NCBI RefSeq assembly: GCF_902635505.1
Contig: NC_045431.1
Coordinates: 97,057,988-97,121,987 of the forward strand
Source of the DNA: Sarcophilus harrisii
Taxonomy: Eukaryota; Chordata; Mammalia; Dasyuromorphia; Dasyuridae
Length of the DNA stretch: 64,000 bases
Reading direction: 5' to 3'
The notes under the pieces are model-generated. The model did not search any database. It saw nothing but the letters and a program-made list of their open reading frames with translations, and had not been told where the DNA came from. Every line of letters begins with the position of its first letter. Position 1 is the stretch's first letter. The position numbers and the translations under genes are program-made. Of this stretch, positions 45,426 to 57,996 are shown one piece after another.

Positions 45426-45831
45426 ACTTTAGTAGTCTTAAATCAGTGAGTAACTTCTGGCAAGATAAAGGAGTTATGGAAAGCTTTGAGTCTTGAAGCA
45501 AAGGACATTAGCAGATTAGCTGAATATGACAAGGAAAAAGCTAGAGACAAAGATGTCTAAAAGAATGTATGTCTTAATGCTTCTTGTTTCTCTTGTCATC
45601 CTGTTTGTAGTATTCTCTCAGGACTGAGAGTAAAAGTTGGTAGTCTGAGATAGGATTAAGTAGATTTATATGGACAAGTTTGGTGACCTAACTACTATTT
45701 CTAATTTGTAAACATACACATACATGTGTATATAATATATATGCATATACATATAAACACATACATACACATGCCATTGTGAACATTATATATACATTAT
45801 ATATGTGCACATATAAACACATATACATATT
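45426..45831. other. Intergenic with TA/CA-rich tract
   Basis: Low-complexity 'acacatacatgtgtatataa' type sequence at 45710-45830. No gene. Confidence 0.5.
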
Positions 45832-46860
45832 GATGTCCTTCACTCTCAAAGAGAACCAAAATGGTATCATTATTGTCAGGGTCAAAGTACAGTGTGTCTG
45901 ACTGTGGCTGATCAGAACAGTATGAGCTCAGAAGGTTCTGCCAAAGGGCAGAAATAGTCCATGTGAACATTCGGAATGGAGATGTCTCTAAATATGTGTA
46001 TCTCACATTTCTTTTAAGCTATATAATTCTGCTTTGCATATAGAGCAAATGATACAGGTATACCATCTTGGGAAGTCTTGAGCCACTGTCTCCCATATCT
46101 CAGATAGATTCTAAAGTTCTTCAGAAAGACCTTGAGAGTGTCACTTTTTACTGACTTTTATGTGAGTGCTTGTTTTGGGGTGAATTATCTGTAAAATATT
46201 TTTTTAGGTAAAGGTATATTTCATATTTGAACAAGTACCATTGAAGGTGTACTCTCTATAATAGAATTTGAATGCCTGGTGATTCAACTGGAGAAAGTAG
46301 CAGTCCAGTACCTGATCTTGTAGGTGATCTTCAGAATCTCCCCAAGACAATTCAAATGGAAGGGATTCCATTTCCTTTTGCAGGATACTAGCATATTGTC
46401 CAGGTTTCACATGCATACAAACAATTAGGTCAGTAGAATAGCCCTACAGACCTTCAGTTTGGTAGGCAGTCTAATACCTCTTTTCATTCACACTTCCCTT
46501 CAGAATCTTCTGAAACTCTTGAGCTAACTGCCAATGTGTACATCAACTTCATCATCTTTGTGTATAAGCATATTACCAAGGCAAATGAACTTATCCACAG
46601 CATTCAGAATTTCTCCAATTACTGTAATTGATGGTTCCATGTATGAATGGTGTGATACTGACTGCTGGGAAATTTCTATTTTTTGGTGCTAATTGTCAGG
46701 TCAAAATTAGCACAAGTGTCAAAGAATCAATCCATATTATACTACATCTCACTTCAGAGGATGAATTGAATCATCTGTAAATAAAAAATGTCACATCATC
46801 TTTCCCTTCACTTTAGTCTTGGCTTTTAACCTTTCCAAGTTAATGAATTAACTGACAGTA
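45832..46860 (-). mobile_element. Non-L1 LINE, reverse-transcriptase C-terminal part (RTE-like)
   Basis: On the minus strand, in broken frames: a DKFIC-like patch, then ACETWT (near 46410), then FHLNCLGEILKI (near 46340). Further on, a zinc-finger-like end reads GRTF-AHTVLISHSQTH (near 45930). The order CETWT, FHxxCLxxIL and a C-terminal C2H2 finger is that of a group of APE-type LINEs outside L1. The 3' end 'ttctctttgagagtgaagg' matches the tail of the second SINE family. The element is old, with frameshifts and missing segments throughout. Clade assignment is tentative. Confidence 0.65.
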
Positions 46861-47002
46861 CAGTAACTTTTTTTCTCTAGACTTTACATATTACTTTTTT
46901 TACAATTACTTCAACTCTCTACAATTCTTTCACCGTGTTGTTTACTAATCATTTGTATTCTCCAATTAGTCAATGTCCTTCTTAACTATTAGTACCTAGT
47001 CC

Positions 47003-47225
47003 AAGGGAATCTCAATAGACTTTGGACAGAAAATGACATTTGCATCCAGAAAAAACTATGGAAATGAAATGTAAAAAAACAAATGTTTTCACTTCTTTTT
47101 TTTTCTGTTTTTTTTTTCTCTCCCATGGTTTTCCCTTTTTGTTCTGACTTTTTTCTCCCAACATGATTCATAAAGCAATGTATATTAAAAATAAATAAAA
47201 AAGATTTTTTAAGTTGGAAAAAAAG
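47003..47225 (+). mobile_element. Old L1 3' tail
   Basis: 'atttgcatccagaaaaaact', 'ctctcccatggttttccctt', 'gattcataaagcaatgtata' and a terminal A-rich tail. Only the 3' UTR of the older subfamily seen at 3.45 and 32.05 kb. Confidence 0.85.
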
Positions 47226-50200
47226 AAACAACAAAAAATATCAGTGCCCTAGAACTAGGCATAATCAGTCAGATTTACTTTAATCAAAGTAGAATAGGAA
47301 GCATTATCTCCTTCAACATTATGCTTAATGTACCTCTATTGTTGCAGTCTAAGATCAGGATAGTAGTTTTGGCTGTCATTTCATATTTTAATTTATGCCA
47401 AGTTTGTATTTCCTTAAAACTACTGGATTTTTCTCATGAGAACTGTAATCTCAAAACATCTACCTTGATCTCTTGTGGGTTTGTTTTTTTTGTTTTTGTT
47501 TTTGTTTTTTTTTTTTGATGAAGGGAAGGGTGGAAGAAAAAGAGGAAGATATAGCCCTTTAAATGATGATGTCCTGGACAAAATATTGATTAAATTACCT
47601 TAGTTAAACTTCTGGACCTACAGCTTCTTTTATTTGTATAGTTGACTCATAGCAAGTTATTAGGTTTTGCACATTTTTCTAATTGGTTTAGATCTCATGG
47701 GACCTGAACTCTCTCACCTACAGGATTAAATACTCCTTTCAGCTTTAGGACATCTGCAGATTTTACAACCTTACCATCTCTGCCACCAGATTAAAAATAC
47801 ATATGCTAGCTCTCAGGCATTTAATTAAAAGGCAAACTTTGATGTTCTCCAGGTCTCAAGAGGATAATAACAATATCAGCAAATCCTTGCCATTCCTTAT
47901 TTAAGCCATTGCCTAAAATCTCTGAGACTGACTTATCATTAGGAAAGGTCTAAAGAGTTGAGGCACTATGCTTAGAATAAGAAGATCCTTTTTATATCAT
48001 AGATAAATGTTAAATGAGAAAACAAATAATGAGACAAAACAATTCAGAAGAAAAAATATATATAGTGTCCAGTTTAACAAAATGGTTTCTAAGCTTACTT
48101 AGTCATATGATAATAAGTAACATGAAATTCCATATGCAGAAACTGACATTCATAAAGGTGGCAGGGCAGCAATAGGGGATCCTTTGGGGCCCAAGTGCCC
48201 TGGGATAAAAATTTGGATGGGGGGAAAAATTAACACTTTATTTTCATTAAACTCCCAAAGGAAATTAGCATTTCCTTCAATTATGAAACTTCACTAGACT
48301 TTCAAAGGGGATTAAGAATCTTTGTTATAGGAGTTGGGAGGGAAAAATAATTAGATAATAGAATGAAAATTGGAAAGTAGAATAAAAGTCATTTGAAGTC
48401 AAGAATGATTCATTATCTTCTTATCCCTAGCACAGAGTGCATATGGTAAACACTTCCCAAATATTTGGGGAATTGAATTGGTTTTCCATATTTTTCAAAT
48501 TTTCTCCTCTTTGGAAATGTTGCTATTTAATTGTTTGTAGAACATATAAATGTAAAGTGTTGAAAATCCTAGTGCTTAAAATGATGTTTTTTTTTTTTTC
48601 TCATAGTCTTCTTGTTTATTTCCCACACTGGGCCTCCAAGACTTAAGACTAGAATCATAGAATCTTAAAATTGGGTGTGCTCCTGCAGAGCATCTAGTCT
48701 AAACTATGAGATACATATGTCTTCTCTTCAATATCCCTGGCACTTGAGCATCTAACAGATGGATTTTTATCATTTTTCCTGTTTCCATGATGAGCAGAGC
48801 AATAACAGAAGTAGCAAAGAAATGTTCATAAGGGTTACAGGTTTTGAAAATAAGTAATTTCAAAGAAGTTTGTCACTTGCACAAATTTGCAAATTTTTTT
48901 TTTTACCATATGGTACTCTCAAATCTATGTTGTCTTTACTAGATATCTTACAACTTTGCCTAAAATATATGCATATTATATGACAACATATTTAAATATG
49001 TAATATTCAATATATAGAGCAGAAGTTTACAGAAAAGTCCATATTCTGCTGCAAGTCATTTAATTGTCAAAAAGTTCTCTTTTCAGCTGTCTGGTTATTG
49101 TATGATAGCCTAACATAGCTCAGTGTATTGTTCTCACTATTCTGACCTAGTCCTTTTTGATTTGAGAATAGACAATGATATAATCAGATCAGGTCTGTAT
49201 TTCCAGTATGGAAAGATTGGATCAAGGGTGAACAAATAATATATTCATAAATTAGGAAAAATCCCAATTTGTGAAACACTTAGCATAATACCTAGCACAT
49301 AATAGGTGCTTAATAATGTTGATTTTCTCTTTTTTCCATTGAGGAAAAAGCAAAATAAGTTATTTTTACCAATTGGATAATTACCAATAATTACCAAAGA
49401 AATAAGCTCCAGAAATATCCAAGACTCATAAAGTAATATAGGAACAAGACACGAAGAGTTGGATTTGTCCTTCAAACAAATGAGACCCATAGAAATTAAT
49501 AAAGCTAACTTGATAGGCTTACTTTCACTGTTAAAATATTGAATAAGAAAACAAAAAAAATAATTTTTGAAAATTATATGTGAAACTTTAGCAGTGAGTT
49601 GGCCATAAAACCAAGATGGACATTCACAGGGAAGTAGCAGATCAATTTCTTCACATATGAGGTAGTAATAGAACTTGTAAAAAATAATCTCAGGACTCTA
49701 AATTTGAAGTCAAGATGTTGGGAAGGAAGAATAATAGGTACATTCATTCCCTATCTTTTTTTCACTTTATTCTTAATGTTCTGATTGTAAACCTAGAACT
49801 GGAAGCTATGTGACCTGCCCTGGTATTTTTGTTGTAAATATTTATCTAATATTTAATGCTAAGATTTTAAAGTTGGAAAGGACCAAGGAACCATCTTGTT
49901 GAACTCATACCCAAAATGATAATTCTGAAATTAGTAAAAGTACTTTTTACCCAATTCCTTCTTTTTCCTGCTAAGTCCCAGTGAGTTAGTAAGACAAGTT
50001 AAGGCAGGTCAGGACAAAGTTGGGCAAGTCTGGGCAAGGCTGGGTTGGCATTATTAGTCTCACTTAATAGGGGATCAGAGAGATTTGAAATGACTCACCT
50101 AGCATATGACTCATAGATCATATGGCTAATAAATGGCAAAATAAATATGAGAACTCTTGCATTCCCATTCTCATTTGAACTTATTATCCCAGATGTGCCT

Positions 50201-50379
50201 GAAAGCAAGATATTCTACTAGGATTCACTACACACTTATATGTGTTATACTTGTGTGTATTGAGATCATTTCTACCCATCTTGAAAACAGTCAGCTTCAA
50301 GAGTACAATGATCAGTAGTTTGCCACATTATGGTAGCACAGTCTTTATATACATTTATAATAACTACTTATCAAGCCAA
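47226..50379. other. Intergenic with old LINE/SINE scraps
   Basis: Recognisable pieces: 48380-48480 and 49245-49325, L2 ends ('cttatccctagcacagagtg', 'cctagcacataataggtgct'); 48650-48760 and 49865-49950, MIR-like pieces ('atcatagaatcttaaaattg', 'taaagttggaaaggaccaag'). A T-rich run lies at 47480-47516. A small tandem of 'gggcaagtctgggcaaggct' is seen near 50010-50045. No gene. Confidence 0.55.
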
Positions 50380-50590
50380 AAGTAATAGTTACATTTACTT
50401 GTTTTAAAGCTTTTAAAGTGCTGTCAGTATAACAACTCAGAAAGGTAGCTAGTACAAACATTTCTGTCCACTTTATAGGTAAGGAAATTAAAATTAAGAT
50501 ATTTTAACTGACTTGGCTAAGGTCACATAATTAATAAAGATCAAAATCTAGACTTGGTCCTAAGTCTTCTGAATCTTCTACCAAACTTGT
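50380..50590 (+). repeat. MIR remnant
   Basis: 'agcttttaaagtgctgtcag', 'tccactttataggtaaggaa' and 'ggctaaggtcacataattaa', strongly diverged. Confidence 0.65.
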
Positions 50591-51854
50591 GATAATTATA
50601 TAAATTTCCAGCCCCAGGAAATACCCAACTTGTCAGAACAGATTAATATTTAATAGATTTTCTTTCTTGAATCTTTTTTTATACATTTTATTAATCATTT
50701 TTAAAAGACTGATTTCACACTTTTTATTTCTAAAATTATTAGGTATATTTACCAAGCTCTAGAAGTGAGATTATAGCATGTCAAATATCAGAACTGGAAA
50801 GTATTTCTAGAGATTTTAGGGATTATCTAATTTAAATATTCCATTTTATAGATAAATAATACAAATGGCTTTCCTAAGGATACATAGATGATAAATAAGA
50901 GTTGTAATTTGAAATTAATTCATCATTGTTTCCCTATAGTATTGAGATGCCTTTCCTTAAAACAACAATTGTAGAACCAGTTTTTCCACTGTTTCTGTTG
51001 CCCTTTTCTGTTTTCAATTTCATCCTGGTGTTTCCTTTTTGAGGTGGAGAGTTCACTTTCTTTAGGTTTTTTAGCTTAAGAATTCCTTAGCCTCTTTCTC
51101 ATCTTCCCAGAGAAAGGTGAAAGAAAAATTCCAGAAGTTCAGTATTTTCCAGCATTTAAACATGGTAGAAAACTATTAATAGGATAGACCTTGAAAGTTC
51201 ATGAAGGAGACAGGTAATCTCAGAGGGCAAACAAAAGTCTTGTCACCTAGTGTTGACTAATATGTTTTAAGACAAAGGATTTTCTGCAGTCCAAATATTT
51301 CAAATAGTCACTTCAAATTCAGAAACACATGCATATGGAATGAATTTTATAATCAGACATAGACAGGCAGACAGAATGATTCTGACATGTGGCTATTGTA
51401 AGGTTTCTGACTCCATATTTAAACCATGACCAATAATGACTAGTAACAGATAATTAATGTTATCAGTCATGATGGAAGAAACAATTACATCTTTATGCCA
51501 ATCTGGTCCATGAACCCACATAATTATATACTTCTGGCATAGGGACTAAATTATTCTACATTCAATTTTATCTGAGTACTCAATCCTTAAGACTGTCTAC
51601 ATCAACAATTAACAATGCACTTTACAAATTACAAAAATAGCATCCATATTATGACCATCTGTAGTACACCAAAAATTCAATTTCATTAAAAGTGCCTTAC
51701 TAAGAGTTATTATTCATTGCCTATTGCCCAGAGCTCACAAGCATTTCCAGCTAAGTACTTTCTTACTTCTTAAAAAGTTACAAGCTCACAGACAAAGGCA
51801 ATAAGTTCATGGCCAGTCACATAATGATTCAAGATTCTTGATTTCACATAAATA
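50591..51854. other. Intergenic
   Basis: A MIR-like scrap at about 50785-50900. Otherwise unique-looking, no gene recognised. Confidence 0.45.
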
Positions 51855-52100
51855 TTGTCATAGATTTATAGCTGAAAGAAATCTATTCCACCAAATCATT
51901 TTACAGATTAGGAAACTGAGGCTAGGGAGATTAAACAACTTGTTTAAAGATACACACACACACATACACACACACACACAAACTCCACACCCCACTATAC
52001 CACACCGAGTCAGGAGCAAAGCAGACAATCATAACCAGGACTTCTAACTCCAAACCCGTTGTATCATCCTGACTCTGTAATCTCAGAGAGAAGACCCCAA
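51855..52100 (+). repeat. MIR-type SINE with internal (CA)n
   Basis: 'catagatttatagctgaaag', 'cattttacagattaggaaac' and 'tgaggctagggagattaaac', then a CA microsatellite at 51951-51981, then the SINE 3' part 'aggacttctaactccaaac'. The CA run grew inside the element. Confidence 0.7.
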
Positions 52101-53439
52101 AATTATATCATCAGTGAAGTGAAAGATATGATGGGAAAATTCCCTTAGTTTTCATGTCTAGTTCATAGATTATAGATTTCTTTCACATCTATACTTGGGT
52201 AACTTTTCAAGATTTTTCTTTCTTTGATTTAATAAATCTCAGTAGAAATTCCATTGGCACTCAAATAAATGTTCAGCTCCTGCTTTTGCTACTTAATGCC
52301 TGAGCAATCTTAGACAAGTAATTTAACCTTGGACCCCAGTTTCCTTTTTAAAACTCTACTTTGCAAAATAGATGGCAATTTGCAATGGTAGAAGAGATTT
52401 TCTTTTTTTCTAAAATCACAGGTTCAGGCTAATGGATGAAACATAACTGAGGATGCTTTGGCTTCTAAGACATGAATATGTCATATAATAAAATGAGAGG
52501 GTTGAACTAGATGGCCTCTTCATTAATGATCCTATAATCCTATGTCATCTCTCATTGTACCCCAAACTCCTGTTGTCATGTGAAACACTACTGTCTGTGT
52601 AGTTAATCTTCCTCCTTTCTTTTTCTCAATCTCAAATCAATGTTAGAATGATGATAATAATGATGTTGATGATGAAGAGGAGGAAGAGGAGGAGGAGGAG
52701 GAGGAAGAGGAGGAGAAAATAGAGGAAGAGGAGGAGGAGAATTATAACAGAAAATTAGAGTATCTTAAGTAGTTAACTGACTGGCCCAACTAACTGGTAA
52801 CAATTTCCCTAATCTGAGTACATGATGTAATAGAATAAGCCACAGACAGAGAGTTAAAAGACCTGGATCTTAAATTAGGTTCAGCTGCTTACTGTTTATC
52901 TGAGTTTATGCAAAATATATCTCCTCTCTGGACTTTTCTGTTCTAAATCATATGGACTCTACTCTCCACCTGGAAGAGAAAATCCTAAAGTTAACATAGT
53001 TTGATAGCCACACATCTTTCTCATACTCTAATCTGTCATGAATGCTCTATTATGCTCAGGGTACTATCTGGGGCCATTTTAGAAGTTAGAAGTTTGCTTA
53101 ATCTATCTCTTTGATAAGAAATCATATCCTTAGCCACTCAGTACCTGGCCCTTTACTACGTCTCCACCTACATAATCATAAGTGATAACTACATTAATAA
53201 TAAATTCAATGTATCTTTAAAATTTATGCATACAACATACATATTGCTGTTACTAATAACAATTACTCAAAGAAGAATATGAAAATAATTATTTTGTTGT
53301 AGTAGACATACTGTAGTAATAACTAGTGAAATATTCATAAAATAGTAATGGGAACCAAAGTAGCCTCATGTATGTTTCATTGGCAAGGACTAGGGAACTC
53401 AATAGCAAATGAAAATTATGACCTTTTCTGAAACTCATT
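52101..53439. other. Intergenic with SINE remnants and a GGA tract
   Basis: SINE remnants at 52270-52565 ('ttagacaagtaatttaacct', 'gagggttgaactagatggcc', with ~100 unrelated bases inserted between them) and 52820-53000 ('aaaagacctggatcttaaat', 'atctcctctctggactttt'). A gat/gga-rich purine tract lies at 52648-52740. No gene. Confidence 0.55.
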
Positions 53440-53849
53440 GCCTTAAAATATTGCCTGAGAAACAGAGAGGTTAAGTGATTTGCTAACACATGTCAAAGGC
53501 AAAACCTGAATCCAGGTCTTTAAAAAACATTTTAGTGCTGGGCTCTCAATCTTCAATGACACTATTTTAATTTTACCTGTTATAACTAAAATTATCAATT
53601 TGTCAACTTGCTTATATCAGATTTTTTAAAATGTTTATTAATGCTTTTTATATCATTATATTGATACCTACAATTTCAAAAACTTTCTCTAGTAATGAAA
53701 CACAATGAAATGGGGGGAGAGAGGAGACACAATGACTTTCTATGGTAGTGTATGCTTCATGCTACACCTGTAGTCTACCACTTTGCTACCAAGGGGAAGG
53801 ATATATGTTTTCTCATCCATGGAGTAAAATTTGATCATTGCAATGATCT
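53440..53849. other. MIR scrap and unique sequence
   Basis: 53460-53560 resembles a MIR 3' part ('agagaggttaagtgatttgc', 'acctgaatccaggtcttt'). The remainder is AT-rich. Confidence 0.5.
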
Positions 53850-54130
53850 TAATTCTTCTGGCTCCTCTGGCTCACTGCTTGATTCATTCATACTGTGTAT
53901 CCCATGTTGCTGATTTTTTTTTCTTTTTCTTTTATTCTGAATGCTTCATAATCATTTGTTATGGCACAATTCTGTTCCATTACTGCCATACATTTCAATT
54001 TGTTCTACCACTCCCAAATCTACTACTGGTTTGCTGCTATAAAGAGTATTGCTATTTTTTTTTAATAAATCTGGAAATTTGACCTTCTTGGATATGTGCC
54101 CATTAGTTATATCATTAAGTCAAAGGGAAT
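53850..54130 (-). mobile_element. Very old L1 remnant
   Basis: Antisense: 'aattctgttccattactgcc', 'tttcaatttgttctaccact' and 'gctgctataaagagtattgc' correspond to the L1 ORF2 C-terminal coding end. No open frame. Confidence 0.6.
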
Positions 54131-54699
54131 CAATTCTTGTTCCTTTTGCACCACAGTTAAAAGATGTTTCTGAGAAAAGGATGTACTAGATTTTTATTAC
54201 TCCTACTTAATTTAGAAAAACATGCTAGCAATAACCTTCTAGGCTCCACTGTAGTCCATATTTCTCCTTGACCCAAAACTCTAAATAGAATTTTGAATTA
54301 TTTTCCTGTCATTCCCTTTGGCTGTCTGGTGAAGCCTACGGACCCCTTTTCAAAATAATGTTTCAGATGCATAAAATACATAAGGGCAGCTAATTACACT
54401 GAAATACAGTTATCAGAATATGTTTTTAAATAAGGAAAGGAAAGGAGAGGAAGGTGGGGAAATGGAGAAGAATGTGGAGGAAGGGAGGAAATTCATTCTT
54501 ATTGATGGTACAGACTTGCTCCAGACTTTTTTATCCTAGCAAAATTGATCTCTAAGTCAAGCTAATGATGACTGAAAGTGCCATGATACTGCAGAAAGCC
54601 AGAATGATAAAACTATAGTAGTATAACTATGAATAATAGGAGTTTCATTTTAATAGCTTTGCAAAAAATCAATATGCCAATGATCTCTCTCATAGGATA
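54131..54699. other. Intergenic
   Basis: Nothing recognised beyond a short purine-rich patch at 54435-54490. Confidence 0.4.
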
Positions 54700-55110
54700 A
54701 TAAGATCATAAAGCTGGAGCTAGAAAGTACCCCAGAGGCTATCTAGTTCAAACCCCTCTTTTTTACAGATGAGGAAAGATAGGGCCTAAGAGGTTAAATG
54801 ATCTAGCCAAAACCCTTGACTCTAAAGGCCAAGTACTTGCCCATGGTCACATAACTATTAAGTATTAGAGAGTTAGTTTTTGAATGTGGTGCAAAGAAAA
54901 GAACACTCTAGTTAGAATCAGAAAAAATAGGTCCAAATTCTAGCTTTTTGACTTATTAGCTATATAAATTTCCTCAAGGCTCTCTGGAGTTTTAAAATGT
55001 AAAACTATCTGAGCTTTAGTTTACTCTTCTATAAAATGAAAGAGCAGGACTAAATGACTACTAGTTCTTTTTCTGCTCCAGATCCATGATTCCCTTGATT
55101 GTAGGTCTTC
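54700..55110 (+). repeat. Two SINE remnants in a row
   Basis: 54700-54880: 'gatcataaagctggagctag', 'agaggctatctagttcaaac', 'tttttacagatgaggaaaga'. 54890-55110: 'agaacactctagttagaatc', 'aaatgaaagagcaggactaa'. Both are MIR/THER-type families. Confidence 0.75.
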
Positions 55111-55885
55111 CTGAATTCCAGTGAATGACCCTATCTACTATGTGGTGATAACACATGGAAATAGTCCCAGTACTCACTTCCCTAATAATGAGGATTTATG
55201 AAATGAAATGAAAATTTGCCACAGAAAAAAAAATTCTGATTCTGGAAAAATGATTAATTTGCCCTATCTTATTAGAACGGGCATGAACAATCAGAAGAAT
55301 AATCTTAAAGACTATGAAAAAAAATTATATCCGGTCTAGTTTTCCAAATTCAGATAAATTTTCTAATGATTTTCAAATATATCCACACAAGTACACTGGA
55401 AAACTAAATGCATTTGTATCATTCTAGGTAAAACACATTTAGGATTCTAAAGAAAATAACTATGACAAAACTAGTAAGGGTAGAGGGAGATTCAGGAGTA
55501 GTATTACCCAAATTCATTATTCATTTTTTCTTGTCCTTAAGATACATTCAGCTCTTTCTAAACATTTTTGTGTCTCATCTCCAACAAGTAGTAGCCTAGA
55601 TAACTCCCAAGTAATCTACCTTTATATTAGGCTCCATGATCTGAACTTATGAACTCTATAATCCTCAAAAATTTATTTGAGCTCTCTGGGCCTCTGCAGC
55701 TCTCCAGGATTTATACATTATGGCATAGATAATGCAGCCTGCCTTGAAGGAGAAAGCTTGCACACTAGTTGTTCTTTATGCTCACAAAATCATTGATTGT
55801 TCATATATTAGGAGTTTGGATCAGGTAAAAAAAAACACATATTAAAATAAACTGACTAAATAGACATTTAAAATACTGCCACCTC
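55111..55885. other. Intergenic
   Basis: No gene or element recognised. Confidence 0.45.
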
Positions 55886-55901
55886 AAGAATTAGAAATTG
55901 A
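55886..55901. repeat. Target-site duplication, left (16 bp)
   Basis: AAGAATTAGAAATTGA, identical to 57997-58012. Both lie in an older L1 tail. Confidence 0.9.
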
Positions 55902-56596
55902 TGATAAATGGTCAAAGGATATGAACAGGCAGGGGTGTTCCAAATCACTATTGATCAGAGAAATGCAAATTAAGACAACTCTGAGATACCATTACACACC
56001 TGTCAGATTGGCTAAGATGACAGGAAAAGATGGTGATGAATGTTGGAGGGGATGCGAGGAAATTGGGACACTGATGTATTATTGGTGGAGTTGAGAATGA
56101 ATCCAACCATTCTGAAGAGCAATTTGGAACTATGCTCAAAAAATTATCAAACTGTGCATACCCTTTGATCCAGCAGTGTTACTACTGGGTTTATATCCCA
56201 AAGAGATCTTAAAGAAGGGAAAGGGTCACACATGTGCAAAAATGTTTGTAGCAGCCCTGTTTGTAGTGGTTAGAAACTGGAAATTGAATGGATGCCCATC
56301 AATTGGAGAATGGCTGAATAAATTGTGGTATATGAATGTTATGGAATATTATTGTTCTGTGATAAATGACCAGCAGGATGAATACAGAGACGCTTGGAAA
56401 GACTTACATGAACTGATGCTGAGTGAAAGGAGAAGAACCAGGAGATAATTATACACTTCAACAATAATACTGTATGAGGATTTATTCTGATGGAAGTGCA
56501 TATCTTAGACAAAGAGAAGATCCAATTCAGTTCCAATTGATCAATGATGGACTAACATTTCCTACTTTCTTTTGATTTAGAGCATAAGGTGGTCAT

Positions 56597-56999
56597 TGTG
56601 AAGATCGCGTATTTTAAAATCAACAGGAGTCAGGAATTCAGTTTAGGGGAAAATCGTCAGTCTTTATTCTCAGTGAAGAAGGATCGGAGGTGGAAGAGAA
56701 TTGGCGATAGCAATATGTGCAGCTGAGTCAAGAAGCTAGCTCGACCAGCAGCCACACAACCAGCAGCTCGGAGTCTCAAACCCAGGCCCAATCTCCCCCA
56801 ACTTCTCTTCCTGTCTCTCTCTCTCTGCCTCCACCCACCAAAATCGTCATTTCCTATACAACACATCAGGACTTGCACAGAGAGTGGGCAGGGACCATTC
56901 TTTATCCAATCATGTATATTAATAGACTATAGCCCAATTACTATTTAGCCTCATGTACTTGGGACCTCAGTGCATCAACTCAAACCTCAGCCCATTACA
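56597..56999 (-). repeat. Retroviral LTR ('LTR-B'), copy 2
   Basis: 403 bp, minus strand, TGTAATGGGC...TTCACA with 'gagaataaagactgac'. Homologous end to end with 27680-28080. Immediately preceded (in its direction) by a polypurine tract like that of copy 1. Confidence 0.88.
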
Positions 57000-57069
57000 T
57001 CTCCCGCTTTCTTTTGTTTTAGAACACTGAGATCAGAGTCCTATCAGTTCCATGTTCAGGGTGCCAAAA

Positions 57070-57679
57070 TGTGGTGTTCTCTTCTTTAATATAATATAAT
57101 GGTTCTCTCTGGGAGCAGGTTTCTCGGGGAGGTTTTCTGGAGACAGCCTTAGTTTCAGTTCAGAGTAACAATCACTCCAAATATAGCCAGCCGATAAAAT
57201 CCAAATGTTTATTTTCTCCTTCCAAGTCTTAGGCCCAGTTAGCTTTCTTAGAGGCCTATCTCTCTGCTTGGTTCCAAGAGCTCTTGCAGCTTGTCCTTTG
57301 CCTCTGCTTTCTTCAGCCTCCAGCCAGCACAAAGGTAGAAGATGGAATGAATCTGACTCTGACTCTGCCTCCGAGAGTGGGCTTGTGGGCTTCTGTATCT
57401 CCCCAAGTGCTCTTTGGCCCTGAGAGTTTTTTGCTTATATGTTGTTCACCGAGTACACACCAATCATTATGTCACTGGGAAACCATTATTTGTTGTATGA
57501 TTAAATCAATGCTAAACTAGATTTAAACACTGTCTCCTCAATTCCACTTAGTACCTTGTTTCAAGTTCTGGCCCATAACATCTTCTTGCAGGATCAGATC
57601 AATCATACTGAACCATGCTAAATTAGATAATTATTGTCTATCAATTCTAATGAGTTAACACTTTGTAAGGATTCCAACA
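57070..57679 (-). repeat. Retroviral LTR ('LTR-A')
   Basis: About 610 bp, begins TGTTGGAATCC on the minus strand, has 'gaaaataaacatttgg' as polyadenylation signal (near 57205) and ends near ACCACA just before the primer-binding-like stretch. No similarity to LTR-B that I can see. Confidence 0.75.
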
Positions 57680-57996
57680 ATGGACAGAATCAGCTATACC
57701 CAGAGAAGGAACACTGGGAAATGAATGTGGATTACTTGCATTTTTGTTTTTCTTCCCAGGTTATTCTTACCTTCTGAATCCAATTTTTCTTGTGCAACAA
57801 GAGAACTTTACATATCTGCCCACATATATTGTATCTAAGATATACTTTAACATGTTTAACATGTATAAGACTGCCTGCCATCTAGGGGAGAAGGTGCAGG
57901 GAGGGAAGGGAAAAGATGGAACAGAAGTGAGTGCAAGGGACAATATTGTGAAAAATTACCCATGCATATGTTCTGTCAATAAAAAGCTATTAAAAA

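Larger units (their letters stand above)
56553..57679 (-). mobile_element. Mosaic endogenous retrovirus fossil with two unlike LTRs
   Basis: A 1,127-bp insert in the L1 3' UTR, flanked by the 6-bp duplication ATGGAC (56547-56552 and 57680-57685). In its own (minus) direction: an LTR of one type (57679 down to about 57070), a primer-binding-site-like stretch 'tggcaccctgaac' similar to the lysine-tRNA type, a very short leader, a polypurine tract, an LTR of a second type (56999 down to 56597, matching 27680-28080), and then a second polypurine-like tract. All coding regions are absent. Class II (beta-like) by duplication length and primer type. It is a broken rearranged product, about as diverged as the 27-kb copy. 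Confidence 0.8.
55902..57996 (+). mobile_element. 5'-truncated L1 hosting a retroviral insertion
   Basis: L1 from 'ataaatggtcaaaggatatg' through IREMQIKTTLRYHYT-type sequence, LLLGLYPKEILKKGK, FVAALFVVVRNWKLNGCPSIGEWLNKLWYMNVMEYYCSVINDQQDEYRDAWKDLHELMLSE (open at 56176-56448) to the 3' UTR. The UTR is split at 56552 by the retroviral insert and resumes at 57680 through to 'gtcaataaaaagctattaaa'. A 16-bp target duplication brackets the whole. This is the young-looking subfamily also seen at 30.6 kb. The upstream coding part carries a short scrambled patch near 55925. Confidence 0.93.
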
